The notes below the pieces were generated by a model. That model had not been told where the DNA came from. It saw only the letters and a program-made list of their open reading frames with translations, and made no database searches. Made by a program: the position numbers and the translations under genes. A DNA stretch of 64,000 nt from Aliidiomarina halalkaliphila (GTDB taxonomy: Bacteria > Pseudomonadota > Gammaproteobacteria > Enterobacterales > Alteromonadaceae): positions 1,273,488 to 1,337,487 of the forward strand of contig NZ_VJWL01000001.1 of assembly GCF_007096385.1 (NCBI RefSeq), in the 5' to 3' direction. Positions 1 through 9,576 of the stretch are shown here, piece after piece (position 1 is the stretch's first letter; every line of letters starts with the position of its first letter).

Positions 1-714
<714 letters not shown>

Positions 715-796
715 CTAACTAATGCGTGCCTGATAAAACTACTCGCTTCAACGTTGCTTCGCAAATTTTAACCAAACTGCTGACTCTATTGAAGAT

Positions 797-826
797 ACAA
801 AAAACCCCGCACAACGGCGGGGTTTT
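797..826 (-). terminator. Rho-independent terminator after rpmA
   Basis: A perfect 10-bp stem (AAAACCCCGC at 801-810, GCGGGGTTTT at 817-826) with a 6-nt loop is followed by a T run on the minus strand. It lies just past the rpmA stop and so ends the rplU-rpmA transcript, with partial read-through to obg possible. Confidence 0.88.
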
Positions 827-844
827 CCGGAATGGGGTGTTCGA

Positions 845-1102
845 TTACTCAGCAACGATGCTGATGAACTTCCGGTTCTGGCGTCCACGCTGTTCGAAGG
901 TTACTTTACCGTCGACTTTCGCAAACAAGGTGTGGTCACGACCAACACCTACATTGTCGCCTGCGTGGAACTTAGTGCCCCGCTGACGCACCAGGATGTT
1001 ACCTGCCAGTACAGACTCGCCGCCGTAGCGCTTTACACCAAGGCGTTTGCTTTCTGAGTCACGACCGTTACGGGTTGAACCACCTGCTTTTTTATGTGCC
1101 AT
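845..1102 (-). CDS. rpmA: 50S ribosomal protein L27
   Basis: L27 is a 50S subunit protein whose N-terminus reaches towards the peptidyl transferase centre. The 85-residue product starts [19 protein letters not shown], the near-invariant family N-terminus, and contains the conserved [14 protein letters not shown] stretch. Length and sequence are normal. It lies 15 nt downstream of rplU on the same strand, so the two are cotranscribed as in most bacteria. Confidence 0.98.
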   Translation of the reverse strand: MAHKKAGGSTRNGRDSESKRLGVKRYGGESVLAGNILVRQRGTKFHAGDNVGVGRDHTLFAKVDGKVTFEQRGRQNRKFISIVAE

Positions 1103-1117
1103 GTGTCTCTACTCCTC

Positions 1118-1429
1118 TTACGCGCTGATGCCAGTGATTTTCACTTCAGTGAACCACTGACGGTGACCCGCCTGCTTCATGCTGTGCTTACGACGACGGA
1201 ACTTAATAATCGTCACTTTATCAGCACGGCCATGGTTCACAACCTCAGCCTTAATTTTTCCACCTGCCACGAAAGGCGCGCCAATCGTTACATTTTCACC
1301 ATCAGAGAGCATGAGCACTTGCTCAAATTCTACGGTATCACCGGTAGCTGCTTCGAGCTTTTCCAGGCGAACGGTCTGGCCCTCGGTGACACGGTGTTGT
1401 TTTCCGCCACTTTGAAAAACCGCGTACAT
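1118..1429 (-). CDS. rplU: 50S ribosomal protein L21
   Basis: L21 binds 23S rRNA in the large subunit. The 103-residue product begins [14 protein letters not shown], the standard start, so the in-frame extension upstream (to 1462) is rejected. A GGAGAA Shine-Dalgarno sits about 5 nt before this ATG. The basic segment [16 protein letters not shown] near the C-terminus is typical of the family. First gene of the rplU-rpmA(-obg) unit, divergent from ispB. Confidence 0.97.
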   Translation of the reverse strand: MYAVFQSGGKQHRVTEGQTVRLEKLEAATGDTVEFEQVLMLSDGENVTIGAPFVAGGKIKAEVVNHGRADKVTIIKFRRRKHSMKQAGHRQWFTEVKITGISA

Positions 1430-1480
1430 ATTCTTCTCCACATGCCCAACAGGGCGCAACAAACTTAATTCAGGCCGCGG

Positions 1481-1509
1481 ATTTTACGGAAAAATTATCC
1501 ACAACGCAA
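1481..1509 (-). promoter_or_regulatory. Candidate sigma-70 promoter for rplU-rpmA
   Basis: On the minus strand TTGCGT (-35) and TAAAAT (-10) are separated by exactly 17 nt, about 50 nt before the rplU start. The -10 matches consensus at 5 of 6 positions and the -35 at 3 of 6. Inferred from sequence only. Confidence 0.45.
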
Positions 1510-1533
1510 GCCAAAACTCAAAAAATCATCAAA

Positions 1534-1562
1534 CTGGCAGAATTCTGTAAATACGGTAAAAT
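1534..1562 (+). promoter_or_regulatory. Candidate sigma-70 promoter for ispB
   Basis: CTGGCA (-35) and TAAAAT (-10) with 17-nt spacing lie about 40 nt before the ispB ATG. It is back to back with the rplU promoter in a short divergent intergenic region. Inferred from sequence only. Confidence 0.42.
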
Positions 1563-1601
1563 CAGCGCCAAATTTAACTAAGTTACTGAAACCGAATTGC
1601 C

Positions 1602-2573
1602 ATGACCTTGGATCAAGTAAAAGCCTTAAGCAACACCGACATGAGCGCTGTAAACGCGATTATTACAGAGCAGCTGCAATCCGATGTAGCCCTCATTAAT
1701 CAGCTCGGCTTTTACATTATTAGCAGCGGGGGTAAACGCCTGCGTCCACAATTGGCCGTGCTTACTGCTCGTGCACTCGGTTATCAAGGCACCCATCACC
1801 AGTTATTAGCGGCAATCGTTGAGTTTATCCACACAGCGACCCTTTTACACGACGATGTTGTGGATGAATCTATGACTCGCCGTGGAAAAGACACCGCTAA
1901 TGCACTTTTTGGAAACGAAGCAAGTGTTCTAGTTGGCGATTTTCTGTACACCCGAGCGTTCCAGCTCATGGTCAAAACCGAAAGCATGCGCGTGCTGGAA
2001 GTGATGGCCAATGCCACTAACGTGATTGCCGAAGGTGAAGTACTGCAACTTATGAACTGTAACGATCCGGAAACCTCAGAGGAATCCTATTTTCAGGTCA
2101 TTTACAGTAAAACCGCCAAGCTGTTTGAGGCCGCAACAGAATTGGCAGCGGAACTTGCTGGTCAGCCAGCACATGTGCAAAAAGCCGCCGCCGACTACGG
2201 ACGCTATCTCGGCACCGCGTTTCAGTTGGTCGACGACTTGCTGGATTACACCTCGGATGCCGAAACCATGGGTAAAGATGCCGGGGATGATCTCGCCGAA
2301 GGCAAACCCACCCTGCCGCTCCTGTATGCCATGTGGAATACCGACAGCGCGCATGCCGCCCTGATTCGTGAAGCCATTGAACAAGGTGGCAAGCGCGATT
2401 CGCTGGCACCGATATTAGCCGTCATGGAAAGCACTGGCGCGCTTGAGTACACCCGCAACAAAGCCTTAGAGCAGCGCGATCTAGCGATCGCGGCCCTCGC
2501 CGACTTCCCTGAGTCCGATTACAAGGAAGCACTGAAAGCGCTTGCCAACCTCGCGGTAGAGCGGGTCGCTTAA
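1602..2573 (+). CDS. ispB: Octaprenyl diphosphate synthase
   Basis: A trans-polyprenyl synthase that condenses isopentenyl diphosphate units to make the C40 side chain of ubiquinone and menaquinone in the cytoplasm. The 323-residue length is normal. Visible motifs are GGKRLRP at 43-49, the first aspartate-rich motif DDVVD at 84-88, and the second motif DDLLDYTSD near 210 followed by KDAGDDL. Divergence from rplU-rpmA is the usual gammaproteobacterial context. The stop overlaps the stop of the convergent gene at 2570. The exact chain length made cannot be read from sequence. Confidence 0.95.
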   Translation: MTLDQVKALSNTDMSAVNAIITEQLQSDVALINQLGFYIISSGGKRLRPQLAVLTARALGYQGTHHQLLAAIVEFIHTATLLHDDVVDESMTRRGKDTANALFGNEASVLVGDFLYTRAFQLMVKTESMRVLEVMANATNVIAEGEVLQLMNCNDPETSEESYFQVIYSKTAKLFEAATELAAELAGQPAHVQKAAADYGRYLGTAFQLVDDLLDYTSDAETMGKDAGDDLAEGKPTLPLLYAMWNTDSAHAALIREAIEQGGKRDSLAPILAVMESTGALEYTRNKALEQRDLAIAALADFPESDYKEALKALANLAVERVA

Positions 2574-3259
2574 TTTAACTTCAGGGGCTCGCCCCGGTCG
2601 AGTACCAAAATAAGTAACCCGTAGTGAGAGCCGTTGTCCTCTATTGTGCGCAGCACGCCACCACGCGATAGCCCTTGAACATCTCGATCCCGGGATACAT
2701 TGTCGAGCAGGGTGGATACATCTGCGGCATCGTAAGCTGAAAACAACACACCACACAGCGCCTGAGAACACTGCAATGCCTGATGTTGAACGTGAGAGGC
2801 ATCTCTCACTAAGGTATCCAAACGACGCTCGGCATCATACGACAGAGCGTCTTTTACCCCTTCCCCATCCAAGCGGTGAATATGCTCAGCAAGCTCAATC
2901 ACCGACAATTTGTAGATCCTGCTGGTATCTAACACCAATGTTCCGTCTTTGGATGTCAGATACACCTGTAAATTCTCGCTGTGCTCGTGCCCTGCGTACT
3001 CGTCGACGAGGCCACGATTCGTATAATCATCATCGTCCGTCGCCGTTGCTTGACTGCCAAGTGAAGTGCCATCTACTGTGCGCTCGGGGCTATCCCCAAC
3101 AATGTCATCTGCGGTTTGTCGCGACAACGCTTGCCGTGCCTCCCTTTCTTGTAACGCCTCATGAGACGCTACACGCTCAGTGCCCGATTCAGGCATTAAG
3201 GAAAAATACGCGAGCGCGACAACAATCAGGAACGCGATAATCAGTAGGATTTTTTTCAC
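2570..3259 (-). CDS. Membrane-anchored hypothetical protein
   Basis: No family recognised. The 229-residue product has an uncleaved-looking N-terminal anchor (two lysines then about 16 hydrophobic residues, ILLIIAFLIVVALAYFSL), then a polar, Asp/Glu-rich region (about residues 25-90, including DDDDY) and a more ordered C-terminal half with two close cysteines (near 165 and 170). This predicts a periplasmic protein held by one helix. The start is GTG with a GAGGT ribosome site that overlaps the very end of hipA, only 12 nt upstream, so it may be read from the hipBA transcript. Whether it has any part in the toxin-antitoxin module is unknown. Confidence 0.75.
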   Translation of the reverse strand: MKKILLIIAFLIVVALAYFSLMPESGTERVASHEALQEREARQALSRQTADDIVGDSPERTVDGTSLGSQATATDDDDYTNRGLVDEYAGHEHSENLQVYLTSKDGTLVLDTSRIYKLSVIELAEHIHRLDGEGVKDALSYDAERRLDTLVRDASHVQHQALQCSQALCGVLFSAYDAADVSTLLDNVSRDRDVQGLSRGGVLRTIEDNGSHYGLLILVLDRGEPLKLN

Positions 3260-3271
3260 AAATACCTCAAC

Positions 3272-4594
3272 TTAGTGTTCTGCTGGAATCATCAGTTCTA
3301 ATGTGCCACATCGCTCACGAATACGAGCTATGATCTTTGCGTATAATTCATCTGGTATCGGTGTTCTAAAGCCACTCTCTAAAACGTCTAAAATTTTAGT
3401 GGTTAGCTGCTTCATTTGTTTTTCTATGAGTGCTTTCGGCAAACCTATATTCAATCCCAGCTGTACAAAGTCATGCTTGGTATAATAACCAAACCGTTCA
3501 TATGCATCACTGAACTGACCATCATCTCCTTCTTCTATGGCGAGAACGCCAATCGACATGAAGCAAGCGGAGTCAAATTGAGGATATGGGGCGAGGCTTA
3601 GTACGTCATAGACGGGCGTTAAAATGTCCATCGTTGTACCTTGGCCGCTAGGCTTTCGCATCATGGAAAAATTCTTCAGATGCAAATCGTTGTTGCCAAC
3701 GATGTAAGAAAAGACAACCTGTAAGAACAACTTTAAAGTGACCGCTTTACTCTTCCCGGCTACATTGCTTAAACGTTTTAACACGGTTTCATAACTTAAT
3801 GCATCGCTGTCCTTATGTTTGGGATGCACTAAACATAAGGATGCACCATCCTCTATAAAGTAGCGCTGTTTCTCATTAAGGATATCAAAACGCTTTGTCA
3901 CATAGGCGAGCTCTCCGTCTTCAAAAGGCACAAGACCACAGTCAGCAGCATTTAAACCAACCTTGTTGGCCAAGCTCATAACGAAGAACTCATTTTCAGG
4001 ACAATGTGGCACGCCTTCTGGTGCAGGCTTAACGATGTATTGGCCTCCGCGGACCGTAGGAACGAGCTGACTCCCTTCCAGCTTCATCATGAGCTTTCGC
4101 TGCACACCTGATATGGATTGTCCGTTCGCATGATCTATCGCGTAATCGTTGAACGATCCCGATGTACCAACAATGGAAACGCCTTTATCTCTTAGGGTGC
4201 TCGGTTTAGGTATAGGGAGCTGAACAATCCGATCAGATGGCAACGCATCAACCTCGCCTGCCACCACAGACACTGCACCGATAAGCTCTTCTCCATTGGC
4301 GCATAGCAAACCGAATTCATCATTTTTATCGAGTCTTGCCTTATGCGCCTGATGCGCTCTTAACCAGCCTTCCGAGAGCAAATTAGAAAAGAAGGGAGGT
4401 AAAGCATCAAACTCATATTGAGCGTCTGTGACCGGAAAATAATGTCCAATGGGAGAGCCATGGGTTAGATATTCTGCTGCATACTTAAATGTATAATGCT
4501 CACGTGCAGATAAGTTCTGAGAATCGCGGTACTCTGTAAGTGTCCCGGCCCTCTTACTGTTAACAAATACGGTAGCTACACGATTAACTTGCAT
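3272..4594 (-). CDS. hipA: HipA-type serine/threonine kinase toxin
   Basis: HipA toxins are eukaryotic-like kinases; the E. coli enzyme phosphorylates glutamyl-tRNA synthetase and triggers persistence. The 440-residue product shows the HipA N-terminal subdomain (PPFFSNLLSEGWLRAHQ at about 66-82, then GEELIGAVSVV), the SGVQRK motif at 162-167, the nucleotide-contacting IVKP segment at 187-190, the catalytic loop NNDLHLKN at 301-308, and the metal-binding Asp in PVYDVLS at 327-333. All catalytic residues look intact. The ATG at 4594 gives MQVNRVATVFVN, the usual family start, and overlaps the antitoxin gene end by 11 nt; an upstream in-frame start is less likely. Targets vary in the family and cannot be assigned. 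Confidence 0.9.
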   Translation of the reverse strand: MQVNRVATVFVNSKRAGTLTEYRDSQNLSAREHYTFKYAAEYLTHGSPIGHYFPVTDAQYEFDALPPFFSNLLSEGWLRAHQAHKARLDKNDEFGLLCANGEELIGAVSVVAGEVDALPSDRIVQLPIPKPSTLRDKGVSIVGTSGSFNDYAIDHANGQSISGVQRKLMMKLEGSQLVPTVRGGQYIVKPAPEGVPHCPENEFFVMSLANKVGLNAADCGLVPFEDGELAYVTKRFDILNEKQRYFIEDGASLCLVHPKHKDSDALSYETVLKRLSNVAGKSKAVTLKLFLQVVFSYIVGNNDLHLKNFSMMRKPSGQGTTMDILTPVYDVLSLAPYPQFDSACFMSIGVLAIEEGDDGQFSDAYERFGYYTKHDFVQLGLNIGLPKALIEKQMKQLTTKILDVLESGFRTPIPDELYAKIIARIRERCGTLELMIPAEH

Positions 4595-4892
4595 CGGCAC
4601 GTCCAATGTACAATGTGTAGTTTCCAAACACAGAGATAATAGACTCAATGGTTGCGCGTTTAGTTGAGCTCGGAGAGTTGAATGCCGCGTAGAGGGTTGC
4701 CTTGCTTATCATCGCAAGTTCGCAGAATGTGTCGATGGTAATATCGTTTTCTTTAACATAGCGCGTCACACGCTCTCTTAATTCTGAAAGCGGAAACATA
4801 TCTTTGTCTGCTAGCTCTTGAGCCTCAATGCGCTCAAGCTCTTTCAAGAGCGCGTTAACACGCTGCTTGATTTGTGTGATATTGCTTTTCAT
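4584..4892 (-). CDS. hipB: HipB-like antitoxin, helix-turn-helix protein
   Basis: The 102-residue product precedes hipA and overlaps it. An N-terminal coiled-coil-like stretch (about 1-35, rich in Lys, Glu, Leu) is followed by a helix-turn-helix region ITIDTFCELAMISKATLYAAF (about 55-75). Related antitoxins bind operator DNA and the toxin, and repress their own operon. It is longer at the N-terminus than E. coli HipB (88 residues), so it belongs to a divergent subgroup. ATG at 4892 is preferred over in-frame TTG or GTG just upstream, although the GGTGGAG ribosome site is then very close. The role is assigned mainly from its position. Confidence 0.8.
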   Translation of the reverse strand: MKSNITQIKQRVNALLKELERIEAQELADKDMFPLSELRERVTRYVKENDITIDTFCELAMISKATLYAAFNSPSSTKRATIESIISVFGNYTLYIGRADAS

Positions 4893-4928
4893 GCACTCCA
4901 CCAAAACTAAGTTTTATTTATCGAACTA

Positions 4929-5002
4929 TTCTATAGAAAATAACGATTTTGTTTGTTTTAGCATACTTTTAATGGATAAAACAAGTAAAAATGAACTATA
5001 GT
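4929..5002. promoter_or_regulatory. Paired CTATAG palindromes, candidate hipBA operators
   Basis: Upstream of hipB, in strongly AT-rich DNA, lie two perfect small palindromes sharing the same core: TTCTATAGAA at 4929-4938 and ACTATAGT at 4995-5002. The cores are 65 bp apart, close to six helical turns. Spaced palindromes are how HipB-type antitoxins are known to autoregulate, so these are reasonable operator candidates, but this is inference. Confidence 0.35.
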
Positions 5003-5159
5003 GTTAATATTTCGATCTTTAGTTTATTACAGTGGACTTTTTGCTTCAGGCTGACTTCATCAAATTCACAATAGACGCCCGCAGTTGATGCCGACGGCGT
5101 CCTTGCGGCGCACGTGATGTCGAGTGGAGATAGCGGTGAACCAGCGACGGCCTTTCCAA

Positions 5160-5184
5160 CAAAAAACCGCCCGAAGGCGGTTTT
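5160..5184 (-). terminator. Rho-independent terminator after mdh
   Basis: Stem AAAACCGCC (5163-5171) with GGCGGTTTT (5176-5184), tetraloop CGAA, and a T run on the minus strand. It lies 18 nt past the mdh stop. Confidence 0.88.
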
Positions 5185-5201
5185 ATGCTTTCAATCAGTG
5201 C

Positions 5202-6137
5202 TTACTGATTGGCGAAGTCGATACCCATTTGGATATCTTTTTTCAGGCCGTCCAACATATCGTTTTTGGCTTTTTCTTCGAATGCACTCAAGGTGCCATA
5301 AGGCAGGATTTCTTCGATACCGTTTTTGCCTAAGCGTACCGCTTGCGCAAAGTAGGTTGCATCGCTGCCATCGCCTTCAACGTAGGCATATTCAGTAACG
5401 TTCTCGCCTTGCAGACCTTTCACCAATGAGAAGCAGAAACGTGCCGCTGCTTGACCCATCGACAAGGTTGCTGAACCGCCGCCAGCTTTCGCTTCTACAA
5501 CTTCAGTTCCGGCATTCTGGATGCGGTGGGTTAAGCTTTCGATTTCGTCTTGGCTAAACTCCACACCCTTCACTTGTGACAGTAATGGCAGAATAGTGGT
5601 GCCGCTGTGACCACCGATTACCGGTACGTGCAAGTCTTCAGGGTTCTTGCCTTTGAGCTCACCCACGAAGGTTTCTGCGCGAATCACGTCGAGGGTCGTC
5701 ACACCGAACAAACGATTCTTGTCGTACACGCCTTTTTTCTTCAACACTTCAGCGGCAATGGCTACTGTGGTGTTCACTGGATTGGTGATAATGCCAACCA
5801 ATGCCTTCGGGCAGGTATCTGCGATATTCTCAATCAAGTTCTTAATAATGCCAGCGTTCATGTTGAACAAGTCAGAACGGTCCATTCCAGGCTTGCGCGG
5901 AACACCGGCTGGAATTAATACAACGTCTGCACCCGCTAAGGCGTCTTTCAAACCTTCTTGGCCATACCCTTTTACCGTCACTGCGGTGGGGATGTGGCTG
6001 AGGTCGACAGCAACACCCGGAGTTACCGGTGCAATGTCGAATAAGGCCAGATCAGAACCAGCTGGAAGCTGGGTTTTTAGAAGAAGAGATAACGCCTGAC
6101 CTATACCGCCAGCGGCGCCTAACACTGCTACTTTCAT
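5202..6137 (-). CDS. mdh: Malate dehydrogenase
   Basis: NAD-dependent oxidation of malate to oxaloacetate in the TCA cycle. The 311-residue length equals that of E. coli Mdh. The nucleotide-binding N-terminus is [20 protein letters not shown]. The substrate-binding arginine segment [13 protein letters not shown] is near residue 80, and the active-site histidine lies in GGHSGTT near 177. ATG at 6137 is chosen over an upstream in-frame start because it fits the family and has GGAG at proper spacing. Divergent from argR, the arrangement in E. coli and relatives. Confidence 0.97.
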   Translation of the reverse strand: MKVAVLGAAGGIGQALSLLLKTQLPAGSDLALFDIAPVTPGVAVDLSHIPTAVTVKGYGQEGLKDALAGADVVLIPAGVPRKPGMDRSDLFNMNAGIIKNLIENIADTCPKALVGIITNPVNTTVAIAAEVLKKKGVYDKNRLFGVTTLDVIRAETFVGELKGKNPEDLHVPVIGGHSGTTILPLLSQVKGVEFSQDEIESLTHRIQNAGTEVVEAKAGGGSATLSMGQAAARFCFSLVKGLQGENVTEYAYVEGDGSDATYFAQAVRLGKNGIEEILPYGTLSAFEEKAKNDMLDGLKKDIQMGIDFANQ

Positions 6138-6308
6138 ATCGCACTCCATTCAGTCAGTTGCGGGGGCTAAACCTTAAAGGATCAGCGCTAAAATTACAAT
6201 AAATCCCGGCTTTTTCGTTGCCTTAAATTAGGATAATTAGGTGTTCGAAAAAATTTCCGATACACTGTGCCGAAAAGCCCCCATTATAACAATCCGACGA
6301 AAGTAGAT

Positions 6309-6776
6309 ATGGCACTCCAACATCAAGATGTATTGATTGAAGCCTTTAAGGCGTTATTGAAAGAAGAACGTTACTCTTCTCAGGCGGAGATTGTTGAAGC
6401 CCTGCAGAAGCGTGGCTTTCATGGCATGAATCAATCGAAAGTATCGCGCATGTTAAGTAAGTTTGGTGCGGTGCGCGCCCGTAACGCGCGGGAAGATATG
6501 GTGTACTGTTTGCCGCCAGAATTGTCGATGCCTTCAGCAAAAAGTTCAGTACGGCAACTCGTGTTGGATGTCGAACATAACTCGGTGATGATCATTATTC
6601 GCACAACACCGGGCGCCGCCCAGTTAATCGCGCGCTTATTAGATTCTGTGGGAAAAAAAGAAGGTGTGCTCGGAACTATCGCCGGGGATGATACGATTTT
6701 CATCTCGCCGGTAGATATCAATCACATTGAAGATACCTTAAAGAACGTACAACAACTGTTCGATACCCCTATCTAA
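6309..6776 (+). CDS. argR: Arginine repressor ArgR
   Basis: Hexameric arginine-dependent repressor of arginine biosynthesis, also an accessory factor in plasmid dimer resolution in E. coli. The 155-residue product has the N-terminal winged helix ([18 protein letters not shown] near 42-59) and the C-terminal hexamerisation and arginine-binding domain ([12 protein letters not shown], then [10 protein letters not shown] near 125-134, which carries the arginine-contacting DD). The ATG at 6309 aligns with E. coli ArgR; an upstream GTG at 6267 would add 14 residues without family support. Its stop overlaps the convergent peroxidase gene by 4 nt. Confidence 0.96.
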   Translation: MALQHQDVLIEAFKALLKEERYSSQAEIVEALQKRGFHGMNQSKVSRMLSKFGAVRARNAREDMVYCLPPELSMPSAKSSVRQLVLDVEHNSVMIIIRTTPGAAQLIARLLDSVGKKEGVLGTIAGDDTIFISPVDINHIEDTLKNVQQLFDTPI

Positions 6777-7714
6777 TCACCGTCGTTTCTCTTGTTCTGA
6801 TCCAAAATCGTTGGCAGGTCCGTGAGGCCCTGTAACCAACGCTCAGAGGGCACAAAGTAGACACTATTGTGTTCTACCTGTTGATAATCTAACAATGGAT
6901 CACACAGCCCGTCTGCATCGGGTAGAAAACGTCGTGTCATCCAATCCTGCAATGCGTTCATGCTGCGTGCAAAAGAGAATGCGATTTCTCCTTGGTGGCG
7001 CAGATTTGTGAGTAGCATCCGCTGCGACCACACCTCACCTAGATTCTTCTCGGCATGGCTCTGTTTCGCTGTTTTTAAGCGCTGGCCGGAGCTACGTTCT
7101 CGCCCCATTAATCGTTCTTGTTCGGCATTGGTCAGCCGACTAAATCGTGCCACTTCTGCGCGCGATTGCTGAATCCAGAGAAAACTGCCATCTTCGAATT
7201 CGGGATCATCGTCGCTTCGCACTAACGCAAGTTCGCGCCGCTGCCCGCCGTGAGGCATGTCTGGATTCACCTTAAAGCCGAGCCAATCACGCCCATCCAA
7301 ATAGCGAAATGACACGGTTTCCTGGGCCAATACCGCGACCCCGGTTAGCACTTCTTGCAAAGCTCTGGCGGTGGCATAGTTCGCATCCACCCGATCCGAG
7401 CGCACAATTAACACAAAGTCGTAAGGCGTTGCCGGGCACGGATGTTCACTGCGGGTAAAATCAGGCACGCCATGCAAGCCATCTGGCCGTGAATCTGGCG
7501 ACAGCACATCCCAATATGCTTCACCAATACCCACCACAACCGACAGTAAGGCTTCAGAGAAGTAGCCCTGCCAGTGTTTTATATGCTCGGGAAGGGATGC
7601 TAAACACGCGCGTACCCCAGCGACATCATCACTGTCGATATGCATAAAAACAAATAACCCGTGAAGGCTGGGTTCGGCGTAGATCCCCGATTGTGGACGA
7701 TGCAATACGGCCAT
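6773..7714 (-). CDS. DyP-type heme peroxidase (YfeX-like)
   Basis: Dye-decolorizing peroxidases use heme and peroxide to oxidise various substrates. The 313-residue product follows the YfeX pattern: [27 protein letters not shown], the region around [12 protein letters not shown] that carries the conserved distal aspartate, then a candidate proximal heme histidine in KQSHAEKN and the C-terminal NSVYFVPS segment. The usual GxxDG motif is altered to RYLDG and the arginine after GSYxFVQR is not obvious (here GSFLWIQQ), so activity may differ from that of YfeX. Start at 7714 ([11 protein letters not shown]) fits the family. No signal peptide, so probably cytoplasmic. The family call is firm; the substrate is unknown. 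Confidence 0.85.
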   Translation of the reverse strand: MAVLHRPQSGIYAEPSLHGLFVFMHIDSDDVAGVRACLASLPEHIKHWQGYFSEALLSVVVGIGEAYWDVLSPDSRPDGLHGVPDFTRSEHPCPATPYDFVLIVRSDRVDANYATARALQEVLTGVAVLAQETVSFRYLDGRDWLGFKVNPDMPHGGQRRELALVRSDDDPEFEDGSFLWIQQSRAEVARFSRLTNAEQERLMGRERSSGQRLKTAKQSHAEKNLGEVWSQRMLLTNLRHQGEIAFSFARSMNALQDWMTRRFLPDADGLCDPLLDYQQVEHNSVYFVPSERWLQGLTDLPTILDQNKRNDGD

Positions 7715-7796
7715 GGTGCAACTCACTCCTTGCTGATGCACAGCACCTGCGGTGCTCTACTGATGTAGGCATCATGCCACGGCTTGGGCGTTGGGA

Positions 7797-7828
7797 AAAG
7801 TGCGCTGAGCACGCAAGCACTCAGCGCG
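7797..7828 (-). terminator. Probable terminator after ggt
   Basis: Inverted repeat GCGCTGAG (7802-7809) and CTCAGCGC (7820-7827), followed on the minus strand by ACTTTT. The T run is short, so strength is uncertain. It separates ggt from the peroxidase gene downstream. Confidence 0.55.
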
Positions 7829-7834
7829 AGGGGA

Positions 7835-9538
7835 TTAATAACCGGCGGCGTAGCCGTCTTTACGACTTTCCGACGCGCCAATATAGATACCTTGCTCAGC
7901 ATCGTACCAAATCGCTTGATACCCACCGTATGGACCGACGGCTTCTTGCAGGCGGTGTCCCATCTTAATCAGTTCACGACGGGTGTTATCAGAAAAACCA
8001 TTTTCTAAACTCAATACACCGCCATCGGTCATGGTTTCACCGGTCGGTTGGCTCGACCCCGTATGCAGAATCCGCGGAGCATCACCGGCCTCTTGTAGGT
8101 TCATACCAAAATCGAGCATATTGATAAGGATCTGCGCGTGCATCTGCGGTTGTGTGCCACCGCCCATCACACCGTAGCTCATCACCGGTTTACCATCTTT
8201 GGTAACAAAGGCAGGGATAATGGTATTAAACGGACGCTTACCCGGTTCAAACACGTTCATGTGATTTGGATCCAAGGCAAACAACTCGCCCCGGTTTTGC
8301 AGCACAAAACCTAGACCACTTGGGGTAATGCCCGACCCCATGCCGCGATAGTTACTTTGAATCAAGCTCACCATATTGCCGTGCTTATCCGCCGTGGTGA
8401 GATAGATGGTATCGCCTGTCATCGGAGGATTACCCGGCTCGTAGCTGCGCCCTGCCCGTTCTGAATTAATCAACTTGGCGCGTTCTTGGGCGTACTCTTT
8501 GGAAATCAGCCAATCCACTGGGATTTCATTAAATTGCATATCCGAGTAAAACTTCGCACGATCTTCAAAGGCAAGTTTCTTTGCTTCAACGAAGTGATGG
8601 ATATACTCAGGGCTATCGAATCCCATGGCAGCAATATCAAATTGCTCAAGGATGTTGAGAATTTGCAGCGCCGCAATACCTTGGGTGTTGGGGGGAAGCT
8701 CCCACAAATCATAACCACGATAGTTGGTGGATACCGGTTGCACCCACTCTGATTCATGGGCGGCCATGTCGTCGTAGCTTAGAAAGCCACCATGCTCTTG
8801 CACGAAATCACCGATAGTGCGTGCAATTGCTCCGCGATAAAACACGTCGCGACCGCCTTCAGCGATTTGTGCGTAGGTATTGGCCAAATCAGGATTGCGG
8901 AACATTTCGCCCTTTTGTGGGGTGCGCCCCGCTTTCATAAAGACATCCCGAAAACCAGGAAAGTCCTGCAGTACTTCTGCATTGCGCTCAAAATAATAAG
9001 CAATCACTTCGGTGACCGGAAAGCCATTTTCTGCGTAATGGATGGAGGGTGCCAAAATATCGCTCATGGGCATATTCCCGAAACGCTCGTGCATCTCAAA
9101 CCAACCATCGACTGCGCCCGGCACGGATAGAGGGAGCAAGCCGCGCTGGGGAATACTCTCATAACCGTTTTCAAGGAAATAATCGAGGGACAAACTCATG
9201 GGTGAGCGACCTGAGGCATTGAGGCCATAAAGCTGTTGGCTTTCCGCGTGCCAAATAATGGCATATAAATCACCGCCTATACCGTTCCCGGTTGGCTCCA
9301 CCAAGCCCAACATGGCGTTGGCAGCAATAGCCGCGTCGATGGCATTACCACCGGCTTTCATCACGTCTAGCGCCACCTGCGTGGCTAAACCTTGGCTGGT
9401 GGCCGCCATGGCCTCTGGTGCCATCACTTCTGAGCGTGAGGCAAAATGGTGCCCGGTAATACGGTCGTAGGCGGATACCGTCAATGTAGTCGCCGCGACA
9501 GCAACCACCAGAGCCGCTTTCTTAAATAGACTGTGCAT
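7835..9538 (-). CDS. ggt: Gamma-glutamyltransferase (periplasmic)
   Basis: Hydrolyses or transfers the gamma-glutamyl group of glutathione and similar peptides in the periplasm. The protein is made as one chain that cleaves itself before a catalytic threonine. The 567-residue product begins with a signal peptide (MHSLFKKAALVVAVAATTLTVSA). A candidate catalytic threonine lies in DTIYLTTADKHGN near residue 385, with downstream SGLGFVLQNRG and PGKRPFNTIIPAFV typical of the small subunit. ATG at 9538 has a strong GGAGG site. It is 38 nt downstream of the S10 carboxypeptidase gene, suggesting a joint role in recovering amino acids from peptides. Confidence 0.95.
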   Translation of the reverse strand: MHSLFKKAALVVAVAATTLTVSAYDRITGHHFASRSEVMAPEAMAATSQGLATQVALDVMKAGGNAIDAAIAANAMLGLVEPTGNGIGGDLYAIIWHAESQQLYGLNASGRSPMSLSLDYFLENGYESIPQRGLLPLSVPGAVDGWFEMHERFGNMPMSDILAPSIHYAENGFPVTEVIAYYFERNAEVLQDFPGFRDVFMKAGRTPQKGEMFRNPDLANTYAQIAEGGRDVFYRGAIARTIGDFVQEHGGFLSYDDMAAHESEWVQPVSTNYRGYDLWELPPNTQGIAALQILNILEQFDIAAMGFDSPEYIHHFVEAKKLAFEDRAKFYSDMQFNEIPVDWLISKEYAQERAKLINSERAGRSYEPGNPPMTGDTIYLTTADKHGNMVSLIQSNYRGMGSGITPSGLGFVLQNRGELFALDPNHMNVFEPGKRPFNTIIPAFVTKDGKPVMSYGVMGGGTQPQMHAQILINMLDFGMNLQEAGDAPRILHTGSSQPTGETMTDGGVLSLENGFSDNTRRELIKMGHRLQEAVGPYGGYQAIWYDAEQGIYIGASESRKDGYAAGY

Positions 9539-9576
9539 ATTTCCTCCAATCACATCGTTGCGTGGGTACTGCAATC

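Noticed and set aside
1094-1468. 124-codon plus-strand ORF
   Set aside because: Antisense to rplU, which is a certain gene.
6138-6308. ARG boxes between mdh and argR
   Set aside because: The gap is AT-rich, but I found no pair of good ARG-box matches at the required spacing.
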